Part shown: piece after piece, positions 8,745-19,900 of the stretch
Layout of the letters: each line of letters begins with the position of its first letter
Numbering within the stretch: the stretch's first letter is position 1
Assembly: GCA_023379935.1 (NCBI GenBank)
Contig: JAMCPD010000018.1
Span: forward strand, 68,567 to 132,566
DNA: 64,000 bases
Direction of reading: 5' to 3'
Origin: Actinomycetota bacterium
GTDB lineage: Bacteria > Actinomycetota > Acidimicrobiia > Acidimicrobiales > JAMCPD01
Made by a program: the position numbers and the translations under genes
Notes under the pieces: generated by a model
Databases searched by the model: none
What the model saw: the letters and a program-made list of their open reading frames with translations, nothing else
What the model was told of the DNA's origin: nothing

Positions 8745-9013
8745 TGAAACAAGTCAATGCGTTACAACTGCGTCAATCAATGGGGAAGGTAGTGGAGGGG
8801 ATTCTTCGTACTGGAGAGCCGGTTATATTGGAAAAAGGAAGAAAACCTGTGGCGGTTCTAATATCGATTAAAGATTTCGAAGAACGGTTTGTAGAAAAGG
8901 CTGCCGCTGAAGCTCGTCAGGCACTACTCGCCGAGATAGAGACTCTGTCCAGAGTGTCTTCAGACACAACATCCAGTGTTGACATCCTGAGAGAAGCTCG
9001 CGGTGGTATCTAA
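8744..9013 (+). CDS. Phd/YefM-family antitoxin
   Basis: 89 residues from ATG 8744 (ATG 8732 lies upstream in phase but would precede the predicted transcription start). MKQVNALQLRQSMGKVVEGI ... GEPVILEKGRKPVAVLISIKDFEE is the standard Phd/YefM DNA-binding N-terminal domain; the C-terminal 35 residues would wrap around the toxin. It binds DNA as a dimer and neutralises the VapC nuclease encoded next door. The gene overlaps vapC by 11 bases, ensuring coupled synthesis. Autorepression is likely through the palindrome at 8709-8744. Confidence 0.88.
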   Translation: MKQVNALQLRQSMGKVVEGILRTGEPVILEKGRKPVAVLISIKDFEERFVEKAAAEARQALLAEIETLSRVSSDTTSSVDILREARGGI

Positions 9014-9440
9014 AGGACCGTTGGTACTCGATACCTCAATAGCAACAGCATGGTTCTTTATCGATGAGCCGTTTCACAACAAGACGGTGGAGGTAATGAA
9101 AGCTGTTGGTGGCGATCCGCGAAGTTTCCTGGTACCACCGCTGTTTTACTCCGAATTTGTGCATGTGTTAACTCGTAAATCAGGACGTGACTTTGAGTTT
9201 GTAAAAAATGCACTTAATCTGATCATCAGAATGGGACTTAGAGCTATATCACTCAGCGATACAGCTCTGGACTATATGGCTAAATGGACATGCGCTGGAA
9301 TGAGCGGATACGACGCCACCTTTGTAGCTTTAGCCGAGGACATCAAAGGCAGGTGGCTAACAGCTGATAAGGCTGGTGCGAGAATAGTGAAAGGAACAGG
9401 CGCCGCCAGCCTAGTCTTACAGCTTTCCGCCTGGAGCTAA
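9003..9440 (+). CDS. vapC: VapC-type PIN-domain toxin
   Basis: 145 residues from GTG 9003. The PIN-domain acidic site is complete: D10 in VLDTS, E51 in YSEF, D104 in GYDATFVALAE and D122 in TADKAG. Such proteins are Mg-dependent endoribonucleases that cleave tRNA or rRNA when freed from the antitoxin. Length and motif spacing are normal, and it overlaps the Phd/YefM antitoxin. The pairing of a Phd/YefM antitoxin with a PIN toxin is common in actinobacteria. The RNA target cannot be read from sequence. Confidence 0.88.
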   Translation: MVSKGPLVLDTSIATAWFFIDEPFHNKTVEVMKAVGGDPRSFLVPPLFYSEFVHVLTRKSGRDFEFVKNALNLIIRMGLRAISLSDTALDYMAKWTCAGMSGYDATFVALAEDIKGRWLTADKAGARIVKGTGAASLVLQLSAWS

Positions 9441-9554
9441 GCGAACGTTAAGCGAGGGACACCAGGTAGAATTAGTTATATTCTTTTCCGGTTTCTAAGG
9501 CTAAAATGATAGATACTAAAATTACCTCAACAACTAACTCAGGAGTGAAAACAG

Positions 9555-11462
9555 TTGGGTAGATTAAGAAACAGAGTAGATTCGCTAGCATGCATTATAG
9601 TTATTGGTTTAATCATAAGTGGTTGTACGCATTACTCAAGCCAGCCAAGACGGTCGCCGGTACCAACACGACCTCCCCTGATAATTGCTCAAGCAATTGC
9701 TAAAACTATCACACAACAAGCAGCCGGTCTCACGATACGCGATTACAACCCCGGAGGTGTATATCAGAATGAAGTGCCAATTTTCAATGGTACTTTCAAC
9801 TTCCACAACTCAAGAGGAATTACCAGATTAGAACTTCCCGATACTCCAGGTGTACCAATCATATCCACTGCTTCTGCATCATACTTATCCACCTCCTACG
9901 CATCATCACACTTGGTGAGTGGTGGGGGGCTTGGGCCACAGGAACCATCATCTTCATCATCCTCATGGAGAAAAGTGTCATATAGGGACATAGCAAAAGT
10001 AGCTTTGGTAAATCCAGGTGCGGCACGTCTGGCAGTATTGGCTAACCTTGCATTTTGGATTGATGAACTGCGCGGGGCAAGTAGTATTTTAGGGGGGAAA
10101 CAGGCGGCTGTAATACGTTCGGGAGGGGCAACTATCCCAACCGCATCATATAAAATAGTCGTAGACCTCGACAATGCAGCAACAGCGACAGGTGGATATC
10201 AGGGACAACTATTGCGTTGGTTATCCACATTCTTGGGAGTAACAACTTTACCTATTAAAATATGGATAGGTAAAAATGGGCACCTTCGTCAAGTACAGAT
10301 ATTCAGCACTATTAAATCAGATTCTCCTCCTAAAAACGGTAAAAATTGGGAATTTCCATCAACGGGTATCTCTGGCTCAACTGAACAGACGTATGTGCTT
10401 ACAATTGAGAAATTTTACCACCACACTTTTTCCGTATCCATACCACCTGCCAAAAAGACCGTTGACTTATCGAAAGTTTATAAACAAGGCGCATGCAAAT
10501 CAGCTGGCAACAGCGGGCTGACAGCTAAAATTATAGCCCATTCCGACCAGCAAATCACCGGACGTATAAATGCTGCAGGCTGCGATATAGGCGTATATGT
10601 ACCACCTCAATCGTCCAAGGTGGTGATTGATCATGCCACAATTGTGGGAGCAAGTGATCACGGAATTTTTGTACAAGACTCTACGCATATTCTTATAGAA
10701 AATAGCGATATACGTATACAGTCAACTTTGGGTGCCCTGACCCTGCCTGATCACATGTTTATCCCCGAGGACAAGGCGGTAAATCTTGTTGGGACTAGCT
10801 ACTCCACCGTTTATAACAACACAGTCTTTGGAAACGTAGATGGCGGAATAGCAATAAACAACGATGGCATAATTGATCCCGGTGCATTTAACCCGGGAAC
10901 GCCTAACGGAGCCGTAGGAAATTCAGTAATCGGGAACCGTTTAGTGAATGCCGCTGGCGGATGCGGAATAGTGTTATCCTCGTGGGATGCAGGGCCCGGA
11001 GTTGGTGTTGTAGATAATACCGTATCCGACAATACTGTTATCAATATCGTGCCAGGAGGACTGATTATAGCTGCAGTAAGTCCTGGTGCATACGTTGAAG
11101 GTAATATTTTAAAAAATAACATAGTACAAAATGCCAAACTGCCTGGTATTGTCGTACGTTCCAACGCTCCTGGCGATACTGTGGAAGGAAATTCACTTAT
11201 AGCTAATCACCTTGCCAACGATGGAGAATTCACTGAAGAAGATCTTTATAAAAATGCCGGAATTGCCCTTATCGGCAACTTCACACCTGTGACTGACACT
11301 GTTATCAAAAATAACATCATATCTCAAGAGCAGATAGGAATATGGACAACGCACGCTGTCAACAGCAAAATTACAGCAAATACGATAACCGTTTCCGGTG
11401 GTGGTTCTCCGATAACAACTGCTAATACTCCACAGTTCAAACCTTCATACCCATTCACGTAA
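9555..11462 (+). CDS. Lipoprotein with right-handed beta-helix (NosD/pectate-lyase-like) domain
   Basis: 635 residues from TTG 9555, with AGGAG ten bases upstream. The signal peptide ends in the lipobox IISGC. Residues about 60-300 are an uncharacterised region resembling mycobacterial LppX/LprG-like or anti-sigma-type lipoprotein folds only in general composition. From about residue 340 to the end come repeated short turns with VxxNxV and GIxI patterns (VVIDHATIVGASDHGIFVQDS, NTVFGNVDGGIAINNDG, DNTVSDNTVINIVPGGLIIA), diagnostic of parallel beta-helix proteins. These usually bind or cleave polysaccharide; no catalytic residues can be assigned. It is a separate plus-strand unit facing the pilin cluster. 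Confidence 0.75.
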   Translation: MGRLRNRVDSLACIIVIGLIISGCTHYSSQPRRSPVPTRPPLIIAQAIAKTITQQAAGLTIRDYNPGGVYQNEVPIFNGTFNFHNSRGITRLELPDTPGVPIISTASASYLSTSYASSHLVSGGGLGPQEPSSSSSSWRKVSYRDIAKVALVNPGAARLAVLANLAFWIDELRGASSILGGKQAAVIRSGGATIPTASYKIVVDLDNAATATGGYQGQLLRWLSTFLGVTTLPIKIWIGKNGHLRQVQIFSTIKSDSPPKNGKNWEFPSTGISGSTEQTYVLTIEKFYHHTFSVSIPPAKKTVDLSKVYKQGACKSAGNSGLTAKIIAHSDQQITGRINAAGCDIGVYVPPQSSKVVIDHATIVGASDHGIFVQDSTHILIENSDIRIQSTLGALTLPDHMFIPEDKAVNLVGTSYSTVYNNTVFGNVDGGIAINNDGIIDPGAFNPGTPNGAVGNSVIGNRLVNAAGGCGIVLSSWDAGPGVGVVDNTVSDNTVINIVPGGLIIAAVSPGAYVEGNILKNNIVQNAKLPGIVVRSNAPGDTVEGNSLIANHLANDGEFTEEDLYKNAGIALIGNFTPVTDTVIKNNIISQEQIGIWTTHAVNSKITANTITVSGGGSPITTANTPQFKPSYPFT

Positions 11463-11536
11463 ACTGGATGTGCGAAATGTCCGCAACCACTCCCAACCCC
11501 AGTAATATGCAACCCCAGCAGTTGCCGTCTAAACAG

Positions 11537-12250
11537 TTATTGTCCAGTTGGAAAGCCGTTTGGTGTCCAGCCGAAAGTGGTGGAATTAACGCTACACGGT
11601 GATGTTGGGGTAATCTTTGCTTCGGCGTAATATACTCCTGGATGTGGAAGGCCAGACAGATCGGTGCTGCTTTTTGCATTAAGTATTAACCAACAAAGTT
11701 GCGTACCAGGAGCAGCGCTTGCCAACTGAATAAACTGTCCGGTGGAATGATGCATGACACTTACCGCATTTGGATTTGCGGAGCTTGCACCGGGTTTTCC
11801 TCCGCCGTAACAAGGACTGCTCGTGGTATTGGGTCCAACAGGCGCACCGTTTGCACAAAATACCAAGAATGCGTTGTCTAACGACAGCATACACGCTGTA
11901 GACGGAAGAGAGGAGTTGGTACTGTTTGAAGTACCATAACAAGGAGAACTGCTTGCTACTGAGTTTGGTATAAAACTATTAGTGATGTCATATAAAGTTC
12001 CAGAAACCGTCAGTGCATTGGTTAAATTTGTCTGAGATTTACGGTTGTCCGCAGAACTTCGAACTCCCAAGAAGGTAGGAATTGCAATAGCCATCATTAT
12101 AGCCATGATCAACAACACAACTGCTAGCTCAATAAGACTGAAACCTTCTTCAGATATACTTTTAGTATCTAAGATAGCCTTTGCTCGCACCCTGTGATGT
12201 TGATAGATACTGTGATGTTGATAGATGGCAAGCTTACTCATAATCATCAC
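11537..12250 (-). CDS. Type IV pilin-like protein
   Basis: About 237 residues from GTG 12250 (in-phase ATGs follow at 12247 and 12241). The class III signal is clear: EEG followed by FSLIELAVVLLIMAIMMAIAIPTFLG, with cleavage after Gly and the conserved Glu5. The leader of about 36 residues is long and contains an 18-bp tandem duplication (SIYQHH repeated). The rest is a Ser/Thr/Asn-rich globular domain with several Cys pairs. The start overlaps the upstream lipoprotein stop (GTGA), and it is the last gene of the minus-strand operon beginning near 23025. It may be the major pilin or a minor one. Confidence 0.85.
   Translation of the reverse strand: MMIMSKLAIYQHHSIYQHHRVRAKAILDTKSISEEGFSLIELAVVLLIMAIMMAIAIPTFLGVRSSADNRKSQTNLTNALTVSGTLYDITNSFIPNSVASSSPCYGTSNSTNSSLPSTACMLSLDNAFLVFCANGAPVGPNTTSSPCYGGGKPGASSANPNAVSVMHHSTGQFIQLASAAPGTQLCWLILNAKSSTDLSGLPHPGVYYAEAKITPTSPCSVNSTTFGWTPNGFPTGQ
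12192..12227. repeat. 18-bp tandem duplication in the pilin leader
   Basis: Two copies of an 18-bp unit (CTGTGATGTTGATAGAT plus one base), 12192-12209 and 12210-12227, differing only at the last base. The unit keeps frame and adds six residues to the prepilin leader. Confidence 0.85.
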
Positions 12251-13062
12251 GCGCCAGCCGAAGTGGATGTAAGAAGATTATCCAACATATTGCCGGGCAA
12301 AGTAACCTTGTTTATAGGAGATCCGGTAATTTGTATTGCTATGATACAGGTTACGAGATTGCCTTTGGCAAATGATACAACATCAACACCAACCGAATAA
12401 GCACTTGGAGCGGATTTAGAGGTAGGAGTGGATTTTGAGGTAGGTGGCTGTACATCGGCAACAAATGTGTAACTGGCAGTCTTGTCCCCAACAGAAGGTA
12501 GCGTTAAAGGAGGCAAGGGATGAACAACCAAGGTAAGTTGGCTGTTTAACCGTCTGAAACACGGGATTAACTTACCTTGCGATACTGCTGCAAGGAAATT
12601 CAACCCATCGGTTGAATCGGGGAAAAAAGTCACCCAAGAGTTAACATGGTAACCTTTGATAGCAGATAGCGATCCTTGAGAAACTGTCGGCGAAATACCA
12701 AACGCGTATGAAGAAACAGCAGCCGTAGGGGCAGGTAGATTAGCAGCAGAGGCAACGCAGGCATCCACTTGATTGTCGTATGGCGTATTGCTGTTCGGGG
12801 CACCCTGTTTTGACCATGTTTTAGGAAATGTATAACTATTGAATGCAGCCACGATGTTGTTAGCACGTGCAGTTTCGGAAGAAGTAGGCTTAGGCGGGGC
12901 CAAACCAGTAGTGCTTGTAGGCTTCGTATTGGGAGTAACCGTAGTGGTAGAAGTAGATGATGCGGTAGGCGTTTTTTTCGGTTTCACTGTAGAGGTAGAG
13001 GTACAAGCAGCAAGCAGCAGAGCTATCGACAAAACCAATGCAACCTTTTTAAAACAGTACAT
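12247..13062 (-). CDS. Lipoprotein of the pilin operon, unknown function
   Basis: About 271 residues from ATG 13062; a longer form reaches 13143, but its extra N-terminus lacks signal character and overlaps the preceding gene. MYCFKKVALVLSIALLLAAC gives a clean signal peptide and lipobox. A Thr/Ser/Pro-rich linker of about 50 residues follows, then a compact domain of about 200 residues with no motif I recognise. It is sandwiched between another lipoprotein and the pilin with tight spacing, so it probably supports pilus assembly or surface anchoring. Function is inferred from position only. Confidence 0.7.
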   Translation of the reverse strand: MYCFKKVALVLSIALLLAACTSTSTVKPKKTPTASSTSTTTVTPNTKPTSTTGLAPPKPTSSETARANNIVAAFNSYTFPKTWSKQGAPNSNTPYDNQVDACVASAANLPAPTAAVSSYAFGISPTVSQGSLSAIKGYHVNSWVTFFPDSTDGLNFLAAVSQGKLIPCFRRLNSQLTLVVHPLPPLTLPSVGDKTASYTFVADVQPPTSKSTPTSKSAPSAYSVGVDVVSFAKGNLVTCIIAIQITGSPINKVTLPGNMLDNLLTSTSAGA

Positions 13063-13132
13063 AGACAAACAGTGTAACTCATTTATTGACCTACCGCTTA
13101 TCAATCCGGTCCTCGTGCATCTGGCCCTGTCC

Positions 13133-13918
13133 TCAACTGACATACGCTGAGACTTTTGCTGCCATTTTTTCCATCAAGTTGCCGACCAGATTAAAGGGTG
13201 GGGAGACTGTCATACCGGCAACCGATCCCAAACCACCCATTAAAACTGTCCCAACTATATTGTGAGAAGCAAAAGCCCCTATCACTACCATAAAAACCAT
13301 TGGAATACTTTTTGCTTGACTGCTGCTTGTGTATGACATCGATCCTGATATCGAGAACCCCTCGATATAGGTCGCATCCCCCACACTGGGTGCTAACGCA
13401 TCGTTAGATGGTGTGGTGGTAAAACTGACTTTTGCGCCGTTGGGAACACTTATACCTTTTGAAAATATTCCTGCTACACAACTTCCTATTGAAGACACAA
13501 CATGGGCTTTCCCCCATAAAACAGCGTTCTTCGCTATAGCCACAGACGGAGCTTTGATAATCCAGGAAACAGCACCAAGTCCAAGTGAGTTATCAGAAAA
13601 ACTGGATGAAACCGAGGGAAGAATTTTAACCAAACCAGCACTGGGCCCATACAAACATGCCATAGCCGTATGAATGCGCTTGGCGCTAACCGGACTTAAT
13701 GAGCTCCCGCCACCATTGATCGCAGACACAGGCTTTACGACCTTCCATCCACCGGGAAAATCCTTCAAACTGATATTCATGCTTTCAATACCACCAGAGC
13801 TTGAATTAGAAAAAACGCTGTTGCTTGTTCCACAGGCTGATAACAGGCCGACCAACAGTATTAGAGATATCGCTGCCAACAGTATTTTAGCAGTTCTAAT
13901 GGGGGTAGCGATGTTCAA
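13133..13918 (-). CDS. Lipoprotein of the pilin operon, unknown function
   Basis: 261 residues. The signal sequence ends in the lipobox LLSAC. The mature part begins with a Gly/Ser/Asn stretch and then a domain (SLKDFPGGWKVV, AMACLYGP, GDATYIEGFSISG) resembling actinobacterial lipoproteins of the PknH-sensor/LpqN style in size and rhythm, but no specific match is claimed. Its start overlaps the stop of the giant gene by 4 bases, so the two are translationally coupled. Confidence 0.7.
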   Translation of the reverse strand: MNIATPIRTAKILLAAISLILLVGLLSACGTSNSVFSNSSSGGIESMNISLKDFPGGWKVVKPVSAINGGGSSLSPVSAKRIHTAMACLYGPSAGLVKILPSVSSSFSDNSLGLGAVSWIIKAPSVAIAKNAVLWGKAHVVSSIGSCVAGIFSKGISVPNGAKVSFTTTPSNDALAPSVGDATYIEGFSISGSMSYTSSSQAKSIPMVFMVVIGAFASHNIVGTVLMGGLGSVAGMTVSPPFNLVGNLMEKMAAKVSAYVS

Positions 13919-16900
13919 GGTAGGGACACTGCTGCTGGTGACGTTTGGACAATATTCCCCTCGGTGTAACCACTTATGCTATTGGAAGTATAAGGAACAG
14001 GATAGTCCGGCGGAGGTTGAAGCAATAAGTTAGGATCATACCAGTATGAATCGGTAGTGAATCCAGATGGGAATGAGGTTACACCAGAGATAGTCAGACT
14101 GGGACATCCTTTGACTGTCCAGGGTCCAAATCCGAACAACGGACCGAGTGTTAAAGCAGCACATACATAAAGGCTGTTCTGTGCGGCAACAGGCTCATGA
14201 AAGTCCTGTGCAACCCCACCATTTATCACAAGGTTCCCAAGTTGGCCGCCTTCAAATTGAGCTCCGTTGAACAGGGTTTTCCCAAAATTGGGCGTACAGA
14301 AGCCGAATAAACATAGCGGCATGGTTACGCCATTGAACCACGTAAATCCACCGGAACTGAACTTCTGCAGTTCAAGTCCATGATTTGCAGAGTATATAGC
14401 AGCATCAATCGTAAATGTAGCGGATGTCTGAGGTGACGGTAAGTTGGTTTCAGGTATAGCAGAGTCTTGCAACATGTCAAAGTAGTTTGGCGTGTTGAAT
14501 GTAAAACAAGCAATTATACATACTTCAAGGCTCCACTGCTCATTGGCAATAGCGGTAGCACAGAGCCCGAAACCCCACGTTATAATGAAATTAAACGTTT
14601 CACACAGTTTAAAACCATACCCGTAAGAAGGATTGTAGCTCGCGGAATCGTCATTGATTCCGTTGAAGGTGTCATTGGTGTTCTCACCTGTGACCGGATG
14701 GTTTATATAGACAAAGTTGTTTGCAACAAGTCCTATGGCATTATTCAGGTTGGTTGGAGACGGGTTTCCATTTTTAACCAGCGGCGAAGTAATAACAATG
14801 TTGTTTTGTGCTGCAATCGTAATGGGAGTAGCTACAGTACCTGTTCCGTTAGGTCGTTGAAAACCACCGTAATAGTCGGTTGCGCCACCGGAACCGAGTG
14901 GCTGGAAGGTTCCAACCAGTGCATCACCATTTGTGGAAAGAAGCGATCCGTTCCAACAGGTGGTACCACAAGCACGACCTCCTATGAATGAATCGTTTGC
15001 ACCACCATACATAGGCCCTTGCACCGCTCCGGGAGAACCCGGTACTATTACAGGCTGAGCCTGCCAGTTGTTACCGCCGGCACTGGTTGCAATAAGTCCG
15101 GTACCATTTTGAGTTCCAGAGGACCAACACTGGAACACATTACCGACTCCATATTGAGCAATCGCATTGCCCAATATCTTGATATTGGAAGAGATTTCTT
15201 TGAAGAAGTTAGGACAAGACATGGAAGACAGGGATATATTGTTCCCGAGTATCATTTGCCCAAACTGCCAGGGCATGCCGTCATTATCATGATCAGGTGA
15301 CCCATCTCCGTCATTGTCACCACCGTTACCGGTAGCATCACCGGGGCTGCCTGTGTCGGGTTGCCCAGAACCCGGTTGTCCTGACCCTGGACACTCATAA
15401 GCAAGCCAACCGTCAAGCCAGTTGCCACAGGTGTGCCACCACGTGTTATTGGGATCGGGATCAGGATTTGCCGTTCCGCCACCTGAGAGAGACATGGGCA
15501 GCAGTGAATCATCGGAGGTTAAAAAGTCCGACGCGTTGGAGGTTGCATTGGTGGTTGAATTATAGGTATCAGAGGCGGCATCGGGATCGGTACCGGAAGA
15601 ACTGGTCTCACTTCCAAATTTCCCGCCGTCATTGTCGGTATCTCCACCGCCACCATCTGTCCAGATAGTGGCAGGAGAACCGCTATCTGTAGTGCCGGCG
15701 CTCCAACAACCCCATGAAGAAGCCTGTGACCCATAGAACAAACCCGTGCTTAAGTTGTTGAATCCTTGCAGATTGTTATCCTCCGACATCGACCACCACA
15801 TTCTATGGCATGTAACAGAGACGAGTGAGGTGACATTGATAGTTGAATTTCCACTACCTGAGCCATAGCCGCTCCCTTGAACAAACGTACCGGTAGGAAC
15901 GGTCTGAGATGACCATAAAACAGTACCATAAGGACCGGAATGGGGCGGACCCCCTTGAGGTGGCTCACAGCCCACACAACCACTACCGTTGCCCATCTTC
16001 TGTGGCCCGGTTTGAGTAGCGGAAAAGTCATTGGTGGATATGATAACTCCTTGGGTAGTCCCGGATGCACTAGCCGGACTGGTACCTACTGCCCAGCAAT
16101 CAAAGTTACTAACTTTGGGATTGGATGAGTTGTTGTTGTACCAGCTTAAATATGTCGGACAGGAAATACTGGAAAGGGTTTGAATCCCCGAAAGCACGCT
16201 CCCGGGTATATTTTGGTTGGAAAAACTCATACTATTGGCACTCCAACCACTGCCAAGCGTAGGACCGGAAGTACCGAAAACCACCACCGGCGTATTAGAA
16301 TTGGAGTTTTGTCCTGTTGCCCATACATAAAAACCCGTCTCTTGGGTAGGCTGTCCACCCGGGTTACAACCCGGGGAACCGCTGGTGCCCTGCGGAGAGC
16401 CGTCACAGTTGTAGTTGTTGTCATCTTGACCGTTCGACAGTGGCTCTGGTGCAGGTTGTCCGTCTAACTGCCAATATGCGCCCGAATCGTTGTCGGCGGG
16501 AGCGTCTATTTGACAACCCTCATCACAACCGCTGGTAATAGTCTCATTGGTGGCGGTGGCATCACCGGAGTCATCGTTATTCGATGAGCTGGGTGCGTTG
16601 TCATCACCAAACCACTGCCAGTTCCAACCTTCACTCTCGTCTGAATTCTCACTATTCCCATCACAACTCCCCCACCAAGTCCAAGAGGTGCAATGGTCGT
16701 CGCTATCTCCTGCAGAGAGGTCCTCAGTCCACTCGGTATCCATGTTGGGGTTTGATGAATCGGTATCGTTGCATGAGGTAGACCAGGATCCATAGTCTGC
16801 ATCCATACACTGCCAGGTGCCGTCATTATCGTTGTTATAAGAGTCACCGTCGGAATCAGAATCATAATCGGTATCGTTACTTACAGAGTCACCGTCGTGA

Positions 16901-19900
16901 TCCTTATCGTTGATATCACCGTTGGGAGGGTTAGCGGTTGTAGTGTCGTTGTCACCGTCGGAATCGGGATCGGCATTATAATCGGTGTTGGGAGGGTTAG
17001 CGGTTGTAGTGTCGTTGTCACCGTCGGAATCGGGATCGGTTCCGTCAGTTTCTGTGGCTGGTCCGTTATCGCCGGGGTTGTAGTAGGGCCAGTAGTTGTA
17101 GCCATCGGGCCAGTCCCAACCGGAATTGCTACTATCGCCGTCTTTGTCCGTATCACCACAGTCGCCGTCAGAATCGGTATCGTTGCCGCTGCAAAGTTTA
17201 TCTGAGTCGCTGGATAGGGATGTGTCATTGTCGCCGTCGGAATCAGAATCGTTGGCGTCAGGATTAGATGAACAACCGTCGCCGTCATGGTCACCGTTAT
17301 CAATACAAGACTTATCAGTGTCAGTTGACGCGCTAGTATCGTTGTCACCGTCGTTGTCGGGGTCGTTGTAGTCCGGATTCAAAGCGGTGTTGGATGTGGT
17401 GTCGTTGTCACCGTCGGCATCGGGGTCTTTCCCGTCGCTATCCGGTGCGTTGGAGCCATAGTTGTTGTTATCGCCGGGGTTGTTGTAGGGCCAGTAGTTC
17501 CAGCCATCGGGGTAGTCCCAACCGGAAGTGCCACCGTCACCGTCCTTGTCGGCATCACCACAGTCGCCGTCGTTGTCGGCGTCGCTGCAAAACGCATCTG
17601 TATCGGTCGCAACATTGGTGTCGTTGTCGCCGTCGTTGTCGGGGTCGGGATTGTTGTAGTTCCAGTGTGCGTACTGTATTGCCACCCCGCTCAACGACTG
17701 AGTACCAGAGGGCAACAGTGGGCTTTGATTGCTCCAGGTGGCAGAGCTTAGAGCATTGGTGTTTTCAATCAATGCCGCTTGGATATTGGTATTGTTTGAA
17801 CTGAAATTGGCGGAGTATGCCAGTTTGCCACCTGCCCAGCAAGCTGCTTGATTTGGAACATCATCAGAACTTCCGTTTGTTACATCAGCTTCAGAAACAT
17901 AAGAGTCTCCATCATGATCAGGATCGTTGCCAATACAACGAATGGAACTTAAAGTGGCTACCGGGTCACTGCTGCCGCTGAGTGTTAGGGCGGGAGGTAC
18001 TGATTGAGCGGACCAGGATGCAAAAGCTCCGGATCCCGCATTGGAGGTGTAGATAATAACAGGATTTGGGGTAGGAGTAGCATTGTCTTGTCCGATTGCC
18101 CAGCAAGAGCTGGTATCTATACAAGATACACCTGTCAACTTGGCCTGCCCGCCACTTAAATTCGATGGTATGTTGGTATCTTGTGTCCATGTCTGTCCAC
18201 CATTGGTTGTAACATATACAACCGCCTCAGTTGGAGAACCGGAGTTCAAGTACTGTCCCGGAATATAACTCCAACCCACAGCTACACATCCATAATTGGT
18301 AAGTGTATTGGTATTACCGTTAGTTACGGTAGTATTAGCGCGACATGAAACATCTGTAACGTTAGAGGGTGGAAGTGACTGTAAGTTACCCACATATACC
18401 ACCCCGCTACCGTTGAACGGCGAAGAGTAGGGATTTATACTGTTGCCGGTTGGACATGGCGGTGGTTGCCCGGGATAGGACTGCGTGCCGGGGCTTTGTG
18501 CGTCAATAGTCCCATTAGTATTGGTTTGAATGAGAGTAGGTCCATAATACTGACATCCGTTGCTGCTGGTTGCAGCCACTTGCAAAGAGTGAATATTGGC
18601 TTTCATGGGCAAACCCTGCTGAGGAATAACACTGTGTTGATAGCTGGCTGGATTACCGGCAAAAGTCAACGGTGTAGCTGTAGTCGGATTGTTGCATTGG
18701 CCCAAATGGGAGTCATAGGCTGCAAAATTAGGTATAGTTTGTCCAAAAGCCGGGGAGTTATACCAGTAGCCCAAAGGAACTGGATTGGCAGCCCCTATGC
18801 TTGTAAGAGGGCTCGGATTGGGTATACCTGAGTATACTTGTGAGTTAGGAAAGGTGGGTGGCAATAAGTTCTTCGCTGCACCCTGTGAGCCACTTTCACC
18901 ACAGGGGTATATGGCATCGTTTGTACCAAACGGTCCATGAATATTTTGTGTATCGATCGTATGCCTGCTTTCTGTCGGTCCGTTGGTAAAGAAGGTGAAA
19001 TTACACCCACCCGGTGCAAAGCTGGTGCTTAAACTAAAACCAGGGAAAGATAGATTTGTAACCATGGTGTACCAGTCCGGGCCTATGCCGGGATAGGGGG
19101 TATAGGTATTCACACCGCTGGCCGGTGTCCAAGTACCGACATTGGGTTGGTATGCATTATATAGGCAACGCTGTGTAGCAAGGGTCTCTACCGTAGAACG
19201 TCCACCATACCAACCAAGGCACTGTACAGCGGACGACACAGAAAATGTACCCTGGGGAAAGTTCCACAAGCAACTATACGGATCGGATGGATTGTTGGGA
19301 TCAGCTACGTTGTAACTGGTAAAATAGGCATACTTGAGAAAACTGGTTTGGTTGAGTTTTAACTTCACGGTAACGACTTCAGCCTTGGGCCAGCTACTTG
19401 AAGAAAATCCCCCCATTCCGCCGGTAACTTTATAAGTACCTGCGGGATAGCTTAAACCCGTTGAGACTAGATAATAGTACGTAGGAGAAGCAGAGGTAGC
19501 CGGAACAACATATACACAGTAACTGAAGTACTCACCTGTCTTACCCGGTACTACCGCCCAACTCAACGTATTTGCAGCCGCTGTCGAGCCTCCTTGGTAC
19601 ACATAGTGACAGGGTGTATTGGCATTGCTACCGTTGTAAGCCAGGTTATTGGGCGGGAAATCATTATTATTCAGGTTGTATGCAGTATAGCTAGGATCTC
19701 TTTCTACATGATACATATAATCAGATACCCCGACGTACGCTGCTGATGTTGCGCTTTGTACATTACCATTTGAAATAACTGATTGAGTTTGGCTTGAAGC
19801 CGAAGCAGCAAGGATTGCCGGAAGCAAGGCTAAAAGCAAGAGCACCCCTAAAACTATGATCATGGCCTGACCAATCTCAGAGGTTACGGAGGGATCTTTC

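Noticed and set aside
16500-17690. Repeat-rich DNA that could be taken for a CRISPR array
   Set aside because: The repeats keep a reading frame, vary in spacing and encode DxDGDxD motifs; there are no constant direct repeats with unique spacers.
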